From contig NZ_CADIKB010000012.1 of assembly GCF_902859825.1 (NCBI RefSeq), positions 110,020-174,019 on the forward strand: a DNA stretch of 64,000 nucleotides. The letters are read 5' to 3'. The DNA comes from Paraburkholderia phenoliruptrix. Its GTDB lineage: Bacteria > Pseudomonadota > Gammaproteobacteria > Burkholderiales > Burkholderiaceae. Positions 37,084 through 46,427 of this stretch are shown piece after piece. The notes below the pieces were generated by a model that saw only the letters and a program-made list of their open reading frames with translations, had not been told where the DNA came from and made no database searches. Position numbers and translations under genes: made by a program. Every line of letters starts with the position of its first letter. Positions within the stretch are counted from its first letter, which is position 1.

Positions 37084-38115
37084 TTATGCCGCGCACAACT
37101 CGCGGACTTCCGCCGCGAAGCGCTCGACTGTCTCGGGCTGCGTGTCCCACGCGCACATCAGCCGGCAACCGCCCGCGCCGATGAATTCGTAGAACTTCCA
37201 GCCGCGCGCACGCATCGCCTTGGCGGCTTGCGCCGGCAACTGCGCGAACACGGCGTTCGACTCGCGCGGGAACATGATGCTCACGCCGGGAATTTCCTGC
37301 AAGCGCGTTTGCAGCCGCTCGGCCATTGCGTTCGCGTGACGCGCGTTGCGCAGCCACACGTCGTTATCGAGCAGGCCGAGCCAGGGTGCGGAAATGAAGC
37401 GCATTTTCGACGCAAGCTGACCCGCCTGCTTGAGCCGGTAGGCGAAGTCGGCGGCGAGCGCACGGTCGAAGAACACTACCGCCTCGCCCACCGGCAAGCC
37501 GTTCTTCGTGCCGCCGAAACAGAGCACATCGACGCCGGCTCGCCAGGTGATTTCCGAAGGATGCACGTCCAGCGCGGCGACCGCGTTCGCGAAGCGCGCG
37601 CCGTCCATATGCACCTTCAGATGACGCCGCTTGGCGATCGCCGCAATCGCGCGGATTTCCTCGACGGTATAAACGGTGCCGACTTCCGTGGACTGCGTGA
37701 GCGTGACCACCTTCGGCTTCGGATAGTGGATGTCCGCGCGGCGCGTGACGACCGCCTCGATCGCATCAGGTGTGAGCTTGCCGCCGACGCCCGCCGCCGT
37801 CAGCAGCTTCGAGCCGCCGGAGAAGAACTCCGGGCCGCCGCATTCGTCGGTTTCGATGTGCGCGAGCTCATGGCAGATCACCGAGTGATACGACTGGCAG
37901 AGCGATGCAAGCGCAAGCGAGTTGGCCGCCGTGCCGTTGAACACGAAGAACACTTCGCAGTCGGTCTGGAACAGTTCGCGCAGACGGTCGCATACCTGGC
38001 TCGTCCAGGAGTCGTCGCCGTAGGCCGGCTCGTGGCCGCTGTTGTTGGCGGCGATCAGCGCGTCGAGCGCTTCGGGACAGATGCCGGCATAGTTGTCGGA
38101 CGCGAAATGTTGCAT
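37084..38115 (-). CDS. ltaE: Low-specificity L-threonine aldolase
   Basis: A 343-residue PLP enzyme of fold type I that cleaves L-threonine and L-allo-threonine to glycine and acetaldehyde. HFASDNYAGICPEALDALI at the start and AAYGDD-type YGDDSW are family landmarks. The PLP lysine is in VLCFGGTKNGLPVGEAVVFF. The N-terminus at 38115 fits the family. A 9-bp minisatellite lies 94-192 nt upstream, within its likely leader or promoter. The Nudix gene follows after 16 nt, so the two are co-transcribed. Confidence 0.93.
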   Translation of the reverse strand: MQHFASDNYAGICPEALDALIAANNSGHEPAYGDDSWTSQVCDRLRELFQTDCEVFFVFNGTAANSLALASLCQSYHSVICHELAHIETDECGGPEFFSGGSKLLTAAGVGGKLTPDAIEAVVTRRADIHYPKPKVVTLTQSTEVGTVYTVEEIRAIAAIAKRRHLKVHMDGARFANAVAALDVHPSEITWRAGVDVLCFGGTKNGLPVGEAVVFFDRALAADFAYRLKQAGQLASKMRFISAPWLGLLDNDVWLRNARHANAMAERLQTRLQEIPGVSIMFPRESNAVFAQLPAQAAKAMRARGWKFYEFIGAGGCRLMCAWDTQPETVERFAAEVRELCAA

Positions 38116-38208
38116 GACGGGCGGCGCGACCGGCGACAGGCGCGCGGGGATGACGGAAAGCGGTCATTTTAGTGCGCCTGCGTTGTTTTGCCACGGTGGG
38201 GGTTAGGG

Positions 38209-38307
38209 GGCTCCGGCGGCTCAGGTGGCTCAGGTGGCTCAGGTGGCTCAGGTGGCTCAGGTGGCTCGGGGGCTCGGGCGGCTCAAGCGGCCCAAGCGAC
38301 TCAGGTG
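38209..38307 (+). repeat. 9-bp minisatellite (GGCTCAGGT)
   Basis: Five perfect head-to-tail copies of GGCTCAGGT occupy 38218-38262. A variant unit precedes them (GGCTCCGGC, 38209-38217) and about five decaying 9-bp units follow to 38307. It sits between the ltaE start and the end of the MFS gene, both on the minus strand. Any frame translation (Gly-Gly-Ser type) is incidental. Confidence 0.95.
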
Positions 38308-38326
38308 CCACGGCCGCCACCCCGGC

Positions 38327-39763
38327 TCAGGCGCAGCCGCAGTCCGGCATGCGTCCCCGTCCGCGAGGCATCCGCGCGACGCCGACGAGGCCCGCCGCGC
38401 CCAGCAGCAGCGCGCCCGCCGCGAGCCACAACGCGGGCGAAAACGAGCCGGTGCGCGCGGCAATGGGCGCGGCCACCAGTGGGCCGACGATCTGGCCGAG
38501 GCCGTAGGCGGCCGTCGCGTAGCCCATGAGACCGGCCGCCTCGTTGCCGCGCAGACGCCGCGCTTCACGCATCGCGAAGAGCGTGATTGCGGTGAACGGC
38601 ACGCCAATCAGGATGCTTCCCAGCGAAAAACCGCCCGCCGTCGGCCAGATGATGCCAAGCGCGATACCGACAGCCTGCAACACATAGCTGCCGGCCAGCA
38701 GCACGCGGTTGTCGAGATGCAGCGGCAAGCGCGCGGCCAGCAGCGCACCGACGATCAGCGCTGCGCCGAACATCGGCCAGAACAGGTCCGGCCACGGCGA
38801 GCCGGGCAACGCATGGCGCGCGATCACCGGCAGAAACGTCGCGGTGATGATATAGCCGAATCCGGGCACACCATAGAGAACAACGAGCCAGAAGGCGTCC
38901 GCGCGATGGGTGGGGGCGAGCTTGTCGATTGCGGGGTGGCTTGCCTCGCGGTGTATCGCGGCCGCGGCATGGTTTGGGGCGCTTGTGCTTGTGCTTGCAT
39001 CGGCCGTCACCGGGCCCGGGTTCGACGGGAAGGCGCGGCCAGTCGTCTGAGTGGCGCCCGCTTGCCCCGCGCGGGCCGCTTGACCATCGCGCCCGGCTTT
39101 GACGAACTCCCCCGAACCGCGCCGAGCCGTTTCGCGATCCGACGCAGCCACCGCGCCGAACGCGGGCCAGACAATCGCCGCCAGCACCGCCGAAATCAAA
39201 CCGAAGCCGATCCATCCCGCCGTCGCGCCATAACCGCCCGCGGCGCTCACGAGCAACCCGGTCCCGACGATGCCCACGCCAGGCCCCGTGTAAATCACGC
39301 CGCTCCATGCCGGCTGACCGAGTTCCGCGAGCCGCCGCAAGCCCCACTGCGACGCGAACACGAAAGTCCACGCGCTGACCGCCCCGGCGACGAAACGCAC
39401 CGCCGCCCAGACCCAGAACTGACTCGCGACGCCCATTGCCAGCGTCAGCAGCACCGTCAGCGCGAGCCCCGCGCGCACCATCCGGGCGGGCTCGACGCGC
39501 AACGCCGCGCAGGTGAGCGCGCCGAGGAAGTAGCCCGCGTAATTGAAGGACGCGAGCCAGCCGCCATGCTGAATGTCGATGGGCGGCTGACCGAACGCGC
39601 CGCCGTGGAGCATCAGCGGCAGGAGCGGCGTGAACGCGAACCGCCCGACGCCAAGTGCAACGGCGAGCGTCACCATGCAGGAGAGCGCGGCTGCAAGCGC
39701 GGCGCGCCGGGCCGCGCGCGGCTCGGCCGGAATGCGTTCGGCGTGGGAAGCGAGATCGTTCAT
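38327..39763 (-). CDS. YbfB/YjiJ-family MFS transporter
   Basis: A 478-residue 12-helix MFS protein. The first half carries ALGVGRFAFTPLLPLM and GWLASFNYAGYFLGAL, which are the hallmarks of the YbfB/YjiJ group. The second half has GVPGFGYIITATFLPVIA and GYATAAYGLGQIVGPL. Between helices 6 and 7 there is a polar low-complexity insert of about 70 residues rich in Ala, Thr and Ser, longer than the usual MFS central loop. The start at 39763 (MNDLASHAER) is chosen over a longer frame. The divergent LysR gene probably controls it; the substrate is not known. Confidence 0.9.
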   Translation of the reverse strand: MNDLASHAERIPAEPRAARRAALAAALSCMVTLAVALGVGRFAFTPLLPLMLHGGAFGQPPIDIQHGGWLASFNYAGYFLGALTCAALRVEPARMVRAGLALTVLLTLAMGVASQFWVWAAVRFVAGAVSAWTFVFASQWGLRRLAELGQPAWSGVIYTGPGVGIVGTGLLVSAAGGYGATAGWIGFGLISAVLAAIVWPAFGAVAASDRETARRGSGEFVKAGRDGQAARAGQAGATQTTGRAFPSNPGPVTADASTSTSAPNHAAAAIHREASHPAIDKLAPTHRADAFWLVVLYGVPGFGYIITATFLPVIARHALPGSPWPDLFWPMFGAALIVGALLAARLPLHLDNRVLLAGSYVLQAVGIALGIIWPTAGGFSLGSILIGVPFTAITLFAMREARRLRGNEAAGLMGYATAAYGLGQIVGPLVAAPIAARTGSFSPALWLAAGALLLGAAGLVGVARMPRGRGRMPDCGCA

Positions 39764-39962
39764 GGCCAGCTGCTCACGAAAATTGAAGAAGCGGAGGACA
39801 CCGTGCCGGGATCGCACGGCAATCGCAGGGACCGTCGGCCGTGCAAGGCAATGCAAGGCAATGAGATGCGATGGAATGCACCCGCTGCGGCTGCGACCGC
39901 CCGTCGGGAGCCGCGGAGAGCCTCCAGGCAGCCCGGATTCCAGCGGACCACCTCATATTAGC

Positions 39963-39992
39963 TTGACGATTGAATCATGGAAAATGAATAAT
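39963..39992 (+). promoter_or_regulatory. Predicted sigma-70 promoter of the LysR gene with overlapping palindrome
   Basis: TTGACG (39963-39968), an 18-nt spacer and AATAAT (39987-39992), 31 nt upstream of the ATG at 40023. The palindrome GATTGAATC (39968-39976) overlaps the -35 edge and may be part of a LysR binding site. A 10-bp direct repeat GCAAGGCAAT occurs twice at 39843-39862, nearer the MFS gene. Confidence 0.55.
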
Positions 39993-40022
39993 TTGGATAC
40001 CATCCATCGCAATGAGAGAATT

Positions 40023-40985
40023 ATGGACTTGGCCGCCTTGACGATATTTCGGGCCGTTGTGCGAGAGAACGGCGTGACGCGCGCTGCCGCAAAGCTCAAC
40101 CGCGTGCAGTCCAACGTCACCACGCGCATCAAGCAGCTCGAAGAGCAGCTCGGGGCCGAGCTTTTCATCCGCGACGGGCGGCGCCTCGTGCTGACGCCCG
40201 CGGGCGAGACGCTCCTGCCCTATGCCGAAAGGCTGCTCGCTCTCGCCGACGAAGCGCGGCACGCGGTGCGCGCGGACCGTCCGAGCGGACGCCTGCGTCT
40301 CGGCACGATGGAAAGTGTTGCGGCGACGCGTCTTCCCGGCCTGCTCGCCCGCTATCACCAGCAATGGCCCGATGTGGCGCTCGAACTCGAGACCGGCACG
40401 ACCGGCAAACTGATAGAGCGGGTGCGCGAATTCGAGGTGGATGCCGCGCTCGTCGCCACCCCGCTCGACCCGGCGAGCCTCGGCGAATTGTTCGAGACTG
40501 TGCCGGTGTTCACGGAGGAACTCGTCATGCTGACTCCGCGCGGGCATCGGCCGATTCGCGAAGTGCGCGACGTCTCGCTGTCGACACTGGTGGCGTTCGA
40601 GCGCGGCTGCGCGTACCGGGCTTATATCGAGAAATGGTATCTGGAGCACGGCGTGAGGCCGGCTCGGGTGCTGGAACTCGGCTCGTACCACGCCATCGTG
40701 GCTTGCGTGGCCGCCGGCGCGGGTGTCGCGGTGGCGCCCCGCTCCGTGCTGGGATTGGCTGCGGATGCAAGCAATATCGCCGTGCATGACCTGCCCGACA
40801 TCGGCGCAGTGGATACGCTGCTCGTCTGGCGACGCGGGCATTTTTCCTCAGCGCTCAATGCGCTGAAGCAGACGCTGACGGGGCAAAACGGCATCCGCGA
40901 TGCCGAAGATGAGGAGCACGCGGGTACGGATACGCTGGCCAATGCACGTCTTCACGCCAGCGCGGGGGCCGATGACATCGGCTGA
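40023..40985 (+). CDS. LysR-family transcriptional regulator
   Basis: A 320-residue LysR regulator. The winged helix-turn-helix is at residues about 3-62 (LTIFRAVVRENGVTRAAAKL; RVQSNVTTRIKQLEEQLG), with the linker helix after it. The effector domain starts near residue 90 (GRLRLGTMESVAATRLPGLL). The start at 40023 (MDLAALT) has GAGAG upstream, and upstream ATGs in frame give a non-conserved tail. It diverges from the YbfB-type MFS gene 259 bp away, the usual arrangement in which the regulator controls the transporter. The last 35 residues are an acidic, non-conserved tail. Confidence 0.9.
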   Translation: MDLAALTIFRAVVRENGVTRAAAKLNRVQSNVTTRIKQLEEQLGAELFIRDGRRLVLTPAGETLLPYAERLLALADEARHAVRADRPSGRLRLGTMESVAATRLPGLLARYHQQWPDVALELETGTTGKLIERVREFEVDAALVATPLDPASLGELFETVPVFTEELVMLTPRGHRPIREVRDVSLSTLVAFERGCAYRAYIEKWYLEHGVRPARVLELGSYHAIVACVAAGAGVAVAPRSVLGLAADASNIAVHDLPDIGAVDTLLVWRRGHFSSALNALKQTLTGQNGIRDAEDEEHAGTDTLANARLHASAGADDIG

Positions 40986-41256
40986 TTTTCTTGCTCACAT
41001 GCCGCGGGATGTCGGGGGCTCGGCATGACGCGCCGGCATCAGACGGGCGCGTGACGCTTTTACGATCAGGCGCCCAGCGGAGTCACGGTGGAATCACGGC
41101 GGAAAAAACACAGAGTCACGTAATGCGCCGGCAAGTTGGCGCGCCGCGAGACCCTGTGGATGTTGCTTCAAGCTCAGGCCTGTTTCATATTCCAGCCAAC
41201 AGGCCATTGTCGGCTGGCGCCCAAGCCCCGGCCTGGCAGCGATTCAAAGCTGGGAT

Positions 41257-43881
41257 TCAAAGCTGCGCTTCGACCCAGCCCTTCACGCCGGCAAGCGCTG
41301 CCGGCAGATTCGCCGGCTCCGTGCCACCGGCTTGAGCCATGTCCGGCCGGCCGCCGCCCTTGCCGCCTACCTGCTGCGCCACGAAGTTGACGAGCTCGCC
41401 GGCCTTGACCTTCTTGCTCGCGTCCGCCGTCACGCCGGCAATCAGGCTGACCTTGCCGCCTTCGACGGAAGCGAGCACGATCGCCGCGCTCTTCAGCTTG
41501 TCCTTGAGCTTGTCGACCGTTTCGCGCAGCGTCTTGACGTCGGCGCCTTCGAGCGTGGCGGCGAGAACCTGCACGCCGGCGACTTCGATCGCCTGGCCGG
41601 CCAGTTCGTCGCCCTGGCTCGACGCCATTTTCGACTTGAGCGCGCTCAATTCTTTTTCCAGCTGCTTCACCTGGTCCTGGACCTGGGTGATGCGTTGCGT
41701 GAGCTCGGACGGCTGCGCCTTCAGCACCGACGCGGCGGCGTTGATGCGCGCATCGAGGTCCTGCACGAAGCGCACCGCGTTATCGCCGGTGATGGCCTCC
41801 ACGCGACGAATACCGGCCGCCACGCCGCCTTCCATCACAATCTTGAAAAGGCCGATATCGCCGGTGCGATGCACGTGCGTGCCGCCGCACAACTCGCGCG
41901 AAAAGCCCAGGTCGAGCACGCGGACTTCGTCGCCGTACTTTTCGCCGAACAGCGCCATCGCGCCGCCCTTCACCGCTTCGTCGAACGGCATGACGCGCAC
42001 GATGCCCGGCGCATTGGCCAGCACTTCGGCGTTGACGATTTCCTCGACGCGGCGAATCTGTTCGTCCGTCATGGGCGCGTTATGTGCGAAGTCGAACCGC
42101 GTCTTGTCCGGATCGACGAGCGAGCCCTTTTGCTGCACGTGCGAACCGAGCACTTCGCGCAGCGCCTTGTGCATCAGGTGCGTGGCCGAGTGGTTGCGAG
42201 CCGTGCGCGCGCGGCGCACCGCGTCGATTTCAGCCTTCACCACGTCGCCCACTTTCAGGATGCCCTGCTCCAGCGTGCCGTGATGACCCACCACGTCGGC
42301 CTGAACCTTCAGCGTGTCGGCCACCGCAAAGCGCACGCTCGCGTTGGCGAGCAGGCCCTGGTCGCCGACTTGGCCGCCCGACTCGGCGTAGAACGGCGTG
42401 TGGTCGAGCACCACCACAGCCTGCTGACCCTGCGCGACTTCCTGCACCGACGCGCCGTCCACATACAGTGCGACGACCTTCGCGTCGTCGAAGACGATTT
42501 CCTCGTAGCCGTGGAACGTGGTCTTGGCGCCCGAGTACTCGAGGCCTTGCGCCATCTTGAACTTGCCGGCCGCGCGGGCCTGCTCGCGCTGACGCGCCAT
42601 AGCTTCGTCGAACGCGGATTCGTCGACCGTCACTTCGCGCTCGCGGCACACGTCCGCCGTCAGGTCGAGCGGGAAACCGTAGGTGTCGTGCAGCTTGAAT
42701 GCGAGTTCGCCGTCGAGCGTCTTGCGCCCCTTCTTTTCCAGCTCGGCCAGCGCGTTTTCGAGAATCGACATGCCGTGTTCGATGGTCTCGAAGAAGCGCT
42801 CTTCTTCCTGACGCAGCACGTCGGTCACGCGCTGCTGCGCGTCTTTCAGTTCCGGATAGGCGCTCCCCATCTGCTCGACGAGGTCGGCCACCATGCGATG
42901 GAAGAACGAGCCCTTCTTGCCCAGCTTATAGCCATGGCGGATAGCGCGACGCACGATACGGCGCAGCACATAGCCGCGGCCCTCATTACCGGGAATCACG
43001 CCGTCGACGATCAGGAACGAGCACGCGCGAATGTGGTCGGCAATCACCTTCAGCGAATTGTTCGTGAGGTCGCTCACACCCGTTTCGCGCGCCGCAGCCT
43101 TGATGAGCGCCTGGAACAGATCGATCTCGTAGTTGCTGTGCACGTGCTGCAGCACGGCTGCAATACGCTCGAGACCCATGCCGGTGTCGACGCACTGCTT
43201 GGGCAGCGGCGTCATGTTGCCTTGCGCGTCGCGATTGAACTGCATGAACACGAGATTCCAGATCTCGATGTAGCGGTCGCCGTCTTCCTCGGGCGATCCC
43301 GGCGGGCCGCCCCACACTTCCGGGCCATGGTCGTAGAAGATTTCCGAGCACGGTCCGCACGGGCCGGTGTCGGCCATTTGCCAGAAATTGTCCGACGCGT
43401 AGCGCGCGCCTTTGTTGTCGCCGATACGGATGATGCGCTCCACCGGCACGCCGACTTCCTTTGCCCAGATGTCGTGCGCTTCGTCGTCTTCCTGATAGAC
43501 GGTCACCCACAGCTTTTCTTTCGGCAACTGGTAGACGCCTGTCAGCAATTCCCACGCATAGTGGATGGCGTCACGCTTGAAGTAGTCGCCGAACGAGAAA
43601 TTGCCCAGCATTTCGAAGAACGTGTGATGACGCGCGGTGTAGCCGACGTTTTCCAGGTCGTTGTGCTTGCCGCCTGCGCGCACGCTGCGCTGCGCAGTCG
43701 TGGCGCGCGAATACGGACGCGATTCTGCGCCGAGGAACACATCTTTGAACTGCACCATTCCCGAATTGGTGAAGAGCAGTGTCGGGTCGTTGCCGGGCAC
43801 AAGGCTCGACGAGCGAACGATCGTATGGCCCTTCGATTCGAAGAACTTGAGGAATTTCTCGCGGATTTCGGCGGCTTTCAT
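41257..43881 (-). CDS. alaS: Alanyl-tRNA synthetase
   Basis: An 874-residue class II synthetase. The N-terminal catalytic domain opens with [20 protein letters not shown]. The editing domain has the zinc-binding set HSATHLMH and [13 protein letters not shown]. The C-terminal domain ends with [14 protein letters not shown], the C-Ala glycine-rich motif. The start at 43881 ([10 protein letters not shown]) is the family start; the frame extending to 44124 is non-coding. A TATAAT lies 86 nt upstream on this strand. Length is the usual one for bacterial AlaS. Confidence 0.97.
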   Translation of the reverse strand: MKAAEIREKFLKFFESKGHTIVRSSSLVPGNDPTLLFTNSGMVQFKDVFLGAESRPYSRATTAQRSVRAGGKHNDLENVGYTARHHTFFEMLGNFSFGDYFKRDAIHYAWELLTGVYQLPKEKLWVTVYQEDDEAHDIWAKEVGVPVERIIRIGDNKGARYASDNFWQMADTGPCGPCSEIFYDHGPEVWGGPPGSPEEDGDRYIEIWNLVFMQFNRDAQGNMTPLPKQCVDTGMGLERIAAVLQHVHSNYEIDLFQALIKAAARETGVSDLTNNSLKVIADHIRACSFLIVDGVIPGNEGRGYVLRRIVRRAIRHGYKLGKKGSFFHRMVADLVEQMGSAYPELKDAQQRVTDVLRQEEERFFETIEHGMSILENALAELEKKGRKTLDGELAFKLHDTYGFPLDLTADVCREREVTVDESAFDEAMARQREQARAAGKFKMAQGLEYSGAKTTFHGYEEIVFDDAKVVALYVDGASVQEVAQGQQAVVVLDHTPFYAESGGQVGDQGLLANASVRFAVADTLKVQADVVGHHGTLEQGILKVGDVVKAEIDAVRRARTARNHSATHLMHKALREVLGSHVQQKGSLVDPDKTRFDFAHNAPMTDEQIRRVEEIVNAEVLANAPGIVRVMPFDEAVKGGAMALFGEKYGDEVRVLDLGFSRELCGGTHVHRTGDIGLFKIVMEGGVAAGIRRVEAITGDNAVRFVQDLDARINAAASVLKAQPSELTQRITQVQDQVKQLEKELSALKSKMASSQGDELAGQAIEVAGVQVLAATLEGADVKTLRETVDKLKDKLKSAAIVLASVEGGKVSLIAGVTADASKKVKAGELVNFVAQQVGGKGGGRPDMAQAGGTEPANLPAALAGVKGWVEAQL

Positions 43882-44257
43882 GGCGTGCGGGGGACGGTCC
43901 TGACTATTCCTGACTTTTACCGGCGGCATCGTGAGATGCGCCAACTGTTTGTTTCTTAAACGTCTGATTATACGGGATCGGCGCCCTTGCGCGGCAGCGC
44001 CGCGGGCTTGCTGGCCATTCGGCCAGGTCGGGCCGGGCAGTTTGCCGGGCTGATTGAAGATACCCGCCGTCGCCGGTGTGGTGAGCCGATCCGGCGGTCG
44101 TGCATACGGTGGCGCTTCTGGCACACCGCCGCGAGAGTCGCGTGTGAATCGTCCTATGACGTTCGGCCGACTGCGCCGGCCCGCGCGAATCGCTTAAGAT
44201 GGCCCACATCCGCGGCGCCTCGCGCGCCGAACGCTTACATGGGAGACACTTGCAGAC
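43882..44257. other. Divergent intergenic region, alaS / CoA-transferase
   Basis: This 376-bp gap contains a minus-strand TATAAT (43967-43972), a likely alaS -10 without a good -35, and on the plus strand a TAAGAT (44195-44200) that could be the -10 for the CoA-transferase gene, 58 nt above its ATG, with GGGAGA as the ribosome-binding site. No coding sequence is apparent. Confidence 0.45.
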
Positions 44258-45478
44258 ATGGGCGCTCTTAGTCATATCCGCGTGCTGGACCTCACGCGCG
44301 TGCTCGCCGGCCCCTGGTGCGCGCAGACGCTTGCCGATTTCGGTGCGGACGTCATCAAGATAGAACGCCCGCAGGTGGGCGACGACACGCGCCACTGGGG
44401 CCCTCCGTACCTCAGGACGCCGGAAGGCGCGGACACGCGCGAGGCGGCCTACTACCTCGCGGCGAACCGCAACAAGCGCTCGGTGACCGTGGACATCGCC
44501 TCGCCCGAAGGGCAGCGGATCATCCGTGAACTGGCCGCGCAAAGCGACGTGGTGCTGGAGAACTACAAGGTCGGTCAGTTGAAGAAGTACGGACTCGACT
44601 ACGCGTCGCTGAAAGAGGTGAAACCCGATCTGATCTACTGTTCGGTGACGGGCTTCGGGCAGACCGGACCGTATGCGCAGCGCGCGGGCTACGACTTCAT
44701 CGTGCAGGGCATGGGCGGCTTCATGAGCATTACCGGCGAGCGCGACGGCCAGCCGGGCGGCGGTCCGCAAAAGGCCGGCGTGGCAATTGCGGACCTGATG
44801 ACCGGCATGTATTCGACCATTGCGGTGCTCACCGCGCTCACGCACCGCGACCGTACGGGCGAGGGTCAATATATCGACATGGCGCTGCTCGACGTGCAGG
44901 TCGCGATGCTCGCCAACATGAATTCGAATTACCTCGCAAGCGGTCAGCCGCCGGTGCGCTGGGGCAATGCGCATCCGAACATCGTGCCGTACCAGACGTT
45001 CCAGACGAGCGACGGCTGGATCATCGTCGCGGTCGGCAACGACGGGCAGTTTCGCAAGTTCGTCGAGGTCGGCCAACGCCCGGAACTCGCCGACGACGCG
45101 CGTTTCGCGACGAATCCGGCACGTGTGCGTCACCGTGACGTGCTTGTGCCGATACTCGCGGAGATGGTCCGCCTGCAGGGCAAGCAGCAATGGATCGCAG
45201 CGCTCGAAGCCGCGGGTGTCCCGTGCGGGCCGATCAACGATCTCGCGGAAGTGTTCGAAAACGAGCAGGTGGTGGCGCGCGGCATGCAGGTGGACCTGCC
45301 GCACCCGTCCGGCGGCACGGTCAAGCTGGTGCGCAACCCGATCAATATGACGGGCACGCCGCCGCAGGCGCTGACGCATCCGCCAACGCTCGGTGAACAC
45401 ACGGAAAGCGTGCTGCGCGAGATGCTCGGTTACGACGACGAACGGATCGCGGCGTTGCGCGCGCAGGCGGTGATTTGA
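44258..45478 (+). CDS. CaiB/BaiF-family (class III) CoA-transferase
   Basis: A 406-residue family III CoA-transferase. The N-terminus ALSHIRVLDLTRVLAGPWCAQ and the segment ADVIKIERPQVGDDTRHWGP are typical. The catalytic aspartate is expected in the conserved IDMALLDVQVAMLAN region (about residue 210 or its upstream AVAIADLMTGMYS neighbour). The family moves CoA between carboxylic acids such as carnitine, formate/oxalate or succinate/glutarate; no neighbour reveals the substrate. The start at 44258 has GGGAGA about 11 nt upstream. Confidence 0.9.
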   Translation: MGALSHIRVLDLTRVLAGPWCAQTLADFGADVIKIERPQVGDDTRHWGPPYLRTPEGADTREAAYYLAANRNKRSVTVDIASPEGQRIIRELAAQSDVVLENYKVGQLKKYGLDYASLKEVKPDLIYCSVTGFGQTGPYAQRAGYDFIVQGMGGFMSITGERDGQPGGGPQKAGVAIADLMTGMYSTIAVLTALTHRDRTGEGQYIDMALLDVQVAMLANMNSNYLASGQPPVRWGNAHPNIVPYQTFQTSDGWIIVAVGNDGQFRKFVEVGQRPELADDARFATNPARVRHRDVLVPILAEMVRLQGKQQWIAALEAAGVPCGPINDLAEVFENEQVVARGMQVDLPHPSGGTVKLVRNPINMTGTPPQALTHPPTLGEHTESVLREMLGYDDERIAALRAQAVI

Positions 45479-45530
45479 GGCTGCACGGGCGTCGGCGTGG
45501 CGGCGAGCCGCGGGTCAGAGGGAAGCAGGT

Positions 45531-45600
45531 GGCTCTTCGGCTCTTCGGCTCTCTCGGCTCTCTCGGCTCTCTCGGCTCTCTCGGCTCTCTCGGCTCTCGC
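45531..45600 (+). repeat. 8/9-bp minisatellite (GGCTCTCTC)
   Basis: Two 8-bp units GGCTCTTC (45531-45546) are followed by five perfect copies of GGCTCTCTC (45547-45591) and one variant (45592-45600). It lies in the 258-bp gap between two convergent genes. Like the array at 38.2 kb, its unit is 9 bp and begins with GGCTC. Confidence 0.95.
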
Positions 45601-45736
45601 GGCGCACGGCGGCCCACCGCAACTCGCGGGCCCATGACGCAATAACACTTCGCTGGCGTGCGCCCGCCGCTGGCCGGCCTGACTCCCCGACTACGCGACT
45701 ACCCGACCACCCGCCTCGCGCTCCGTCGCGGCCTTT

Positions 45737-46297
45737 TCAGACCGGGTTGCCGAGAGAGGCGAGCCATCTGCGCGCCTCGTCCCAGTCGCCGAGTCCGCTG
45801 TCCGCATTGATGTGTCCGCGCGCGCCCACGTCGAGCCAGCGGCTGCCCCATGCGTGTGCGCACGATTGAGAGAACGGCACGCCGCCGTAGGGATCGTCGG
45901 CGCTGGAAACGACGATGCTCGCAAACGGCAAGCGCGCGAGCGGCAACGGCGCGAAGCCACTCGCATCCTGCGGAAAATGCGGCCCCGCCGGGTCGGGCAC
46001 GGCCACGAGCAGCGCGCCAGCGACCTTGGCAAATTGTGCGGCGCTCGCGTACTGTGCGGCCCAGAAGGCGGTCGTCAGGCAGCCCAGGCTGTGGGCCGCC
46101 AAGAGCACCGGCGCGTCGGCGGCGGCCACCGCGGTGTCGAGCGCGCGGCACCACGCGTCGCGCACGGGATGATCCCAGTCGGGCATCTGCACGCGGGTGA
46201 ATGACCGGTCGAGCGCCTCCCAACGAGTCTGCCAATGGCCGGCGCCCGAGTTCTGGTAACCCGGCAGCACCAATACGTGTGGTTTTCGTGCGTTCAT
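45737..46297 (-). CDS. RBBP9/YdeN-family alpha/beta hydrolase
   Basis: A 186-residue small serine hydrolase. It opens with the family signature HVLVLPGYQNSGAGHWQTRWE, the nucleophile elbow is AAHSLGCL and the catalytic aspartate and histidine are expected in VSSADDPYG and GARGHINADSGLG. The last motif is highly characteristic of RBBP9/YdeN proteins. The natural substrate is unknown. It lies downstream of ggt on the same strand with a 130-nt gap. Confidence 0.92.
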   Translation of the reverse strand: MNARKPHVLVLPGYQNSGAGHWQTRWEALDRSFTRVQMPDWDHPVRDAWCRALDTAVAAADAPVLLAAHSLGCLTTAFWAAQYASAAQFAKVAGALLVAVPDPAGPHFPQDASGFAPLPLARLPFASIVVSSADDPYGGVPFSQSCAHAWGSRWLDVGARGHINADSGLGDWDEARRWLASLGNPV

Positions 46298-46427
46298 GAT
46301 GTTCCCCGTAGTGTTGTTTTTGGCGTTGCCATTGCGAACAGTTCAATTGCGCGGAAACAGACGGCGAGACCGCCCGGACCGCCAGGGCGGCGACCGCCGT
46401 CGTGAGCGGCTGCCATTGCGAGCGTGA

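Noticed and set aside
38172..38529. Gly/Ser- or Leu/Arg/Trp-repeat frames over the 9-bp minisatellite
   Set aside because: Any frame through a 9-bp repeat yields repeated tripeptides; no start signal and no conserved flanks.
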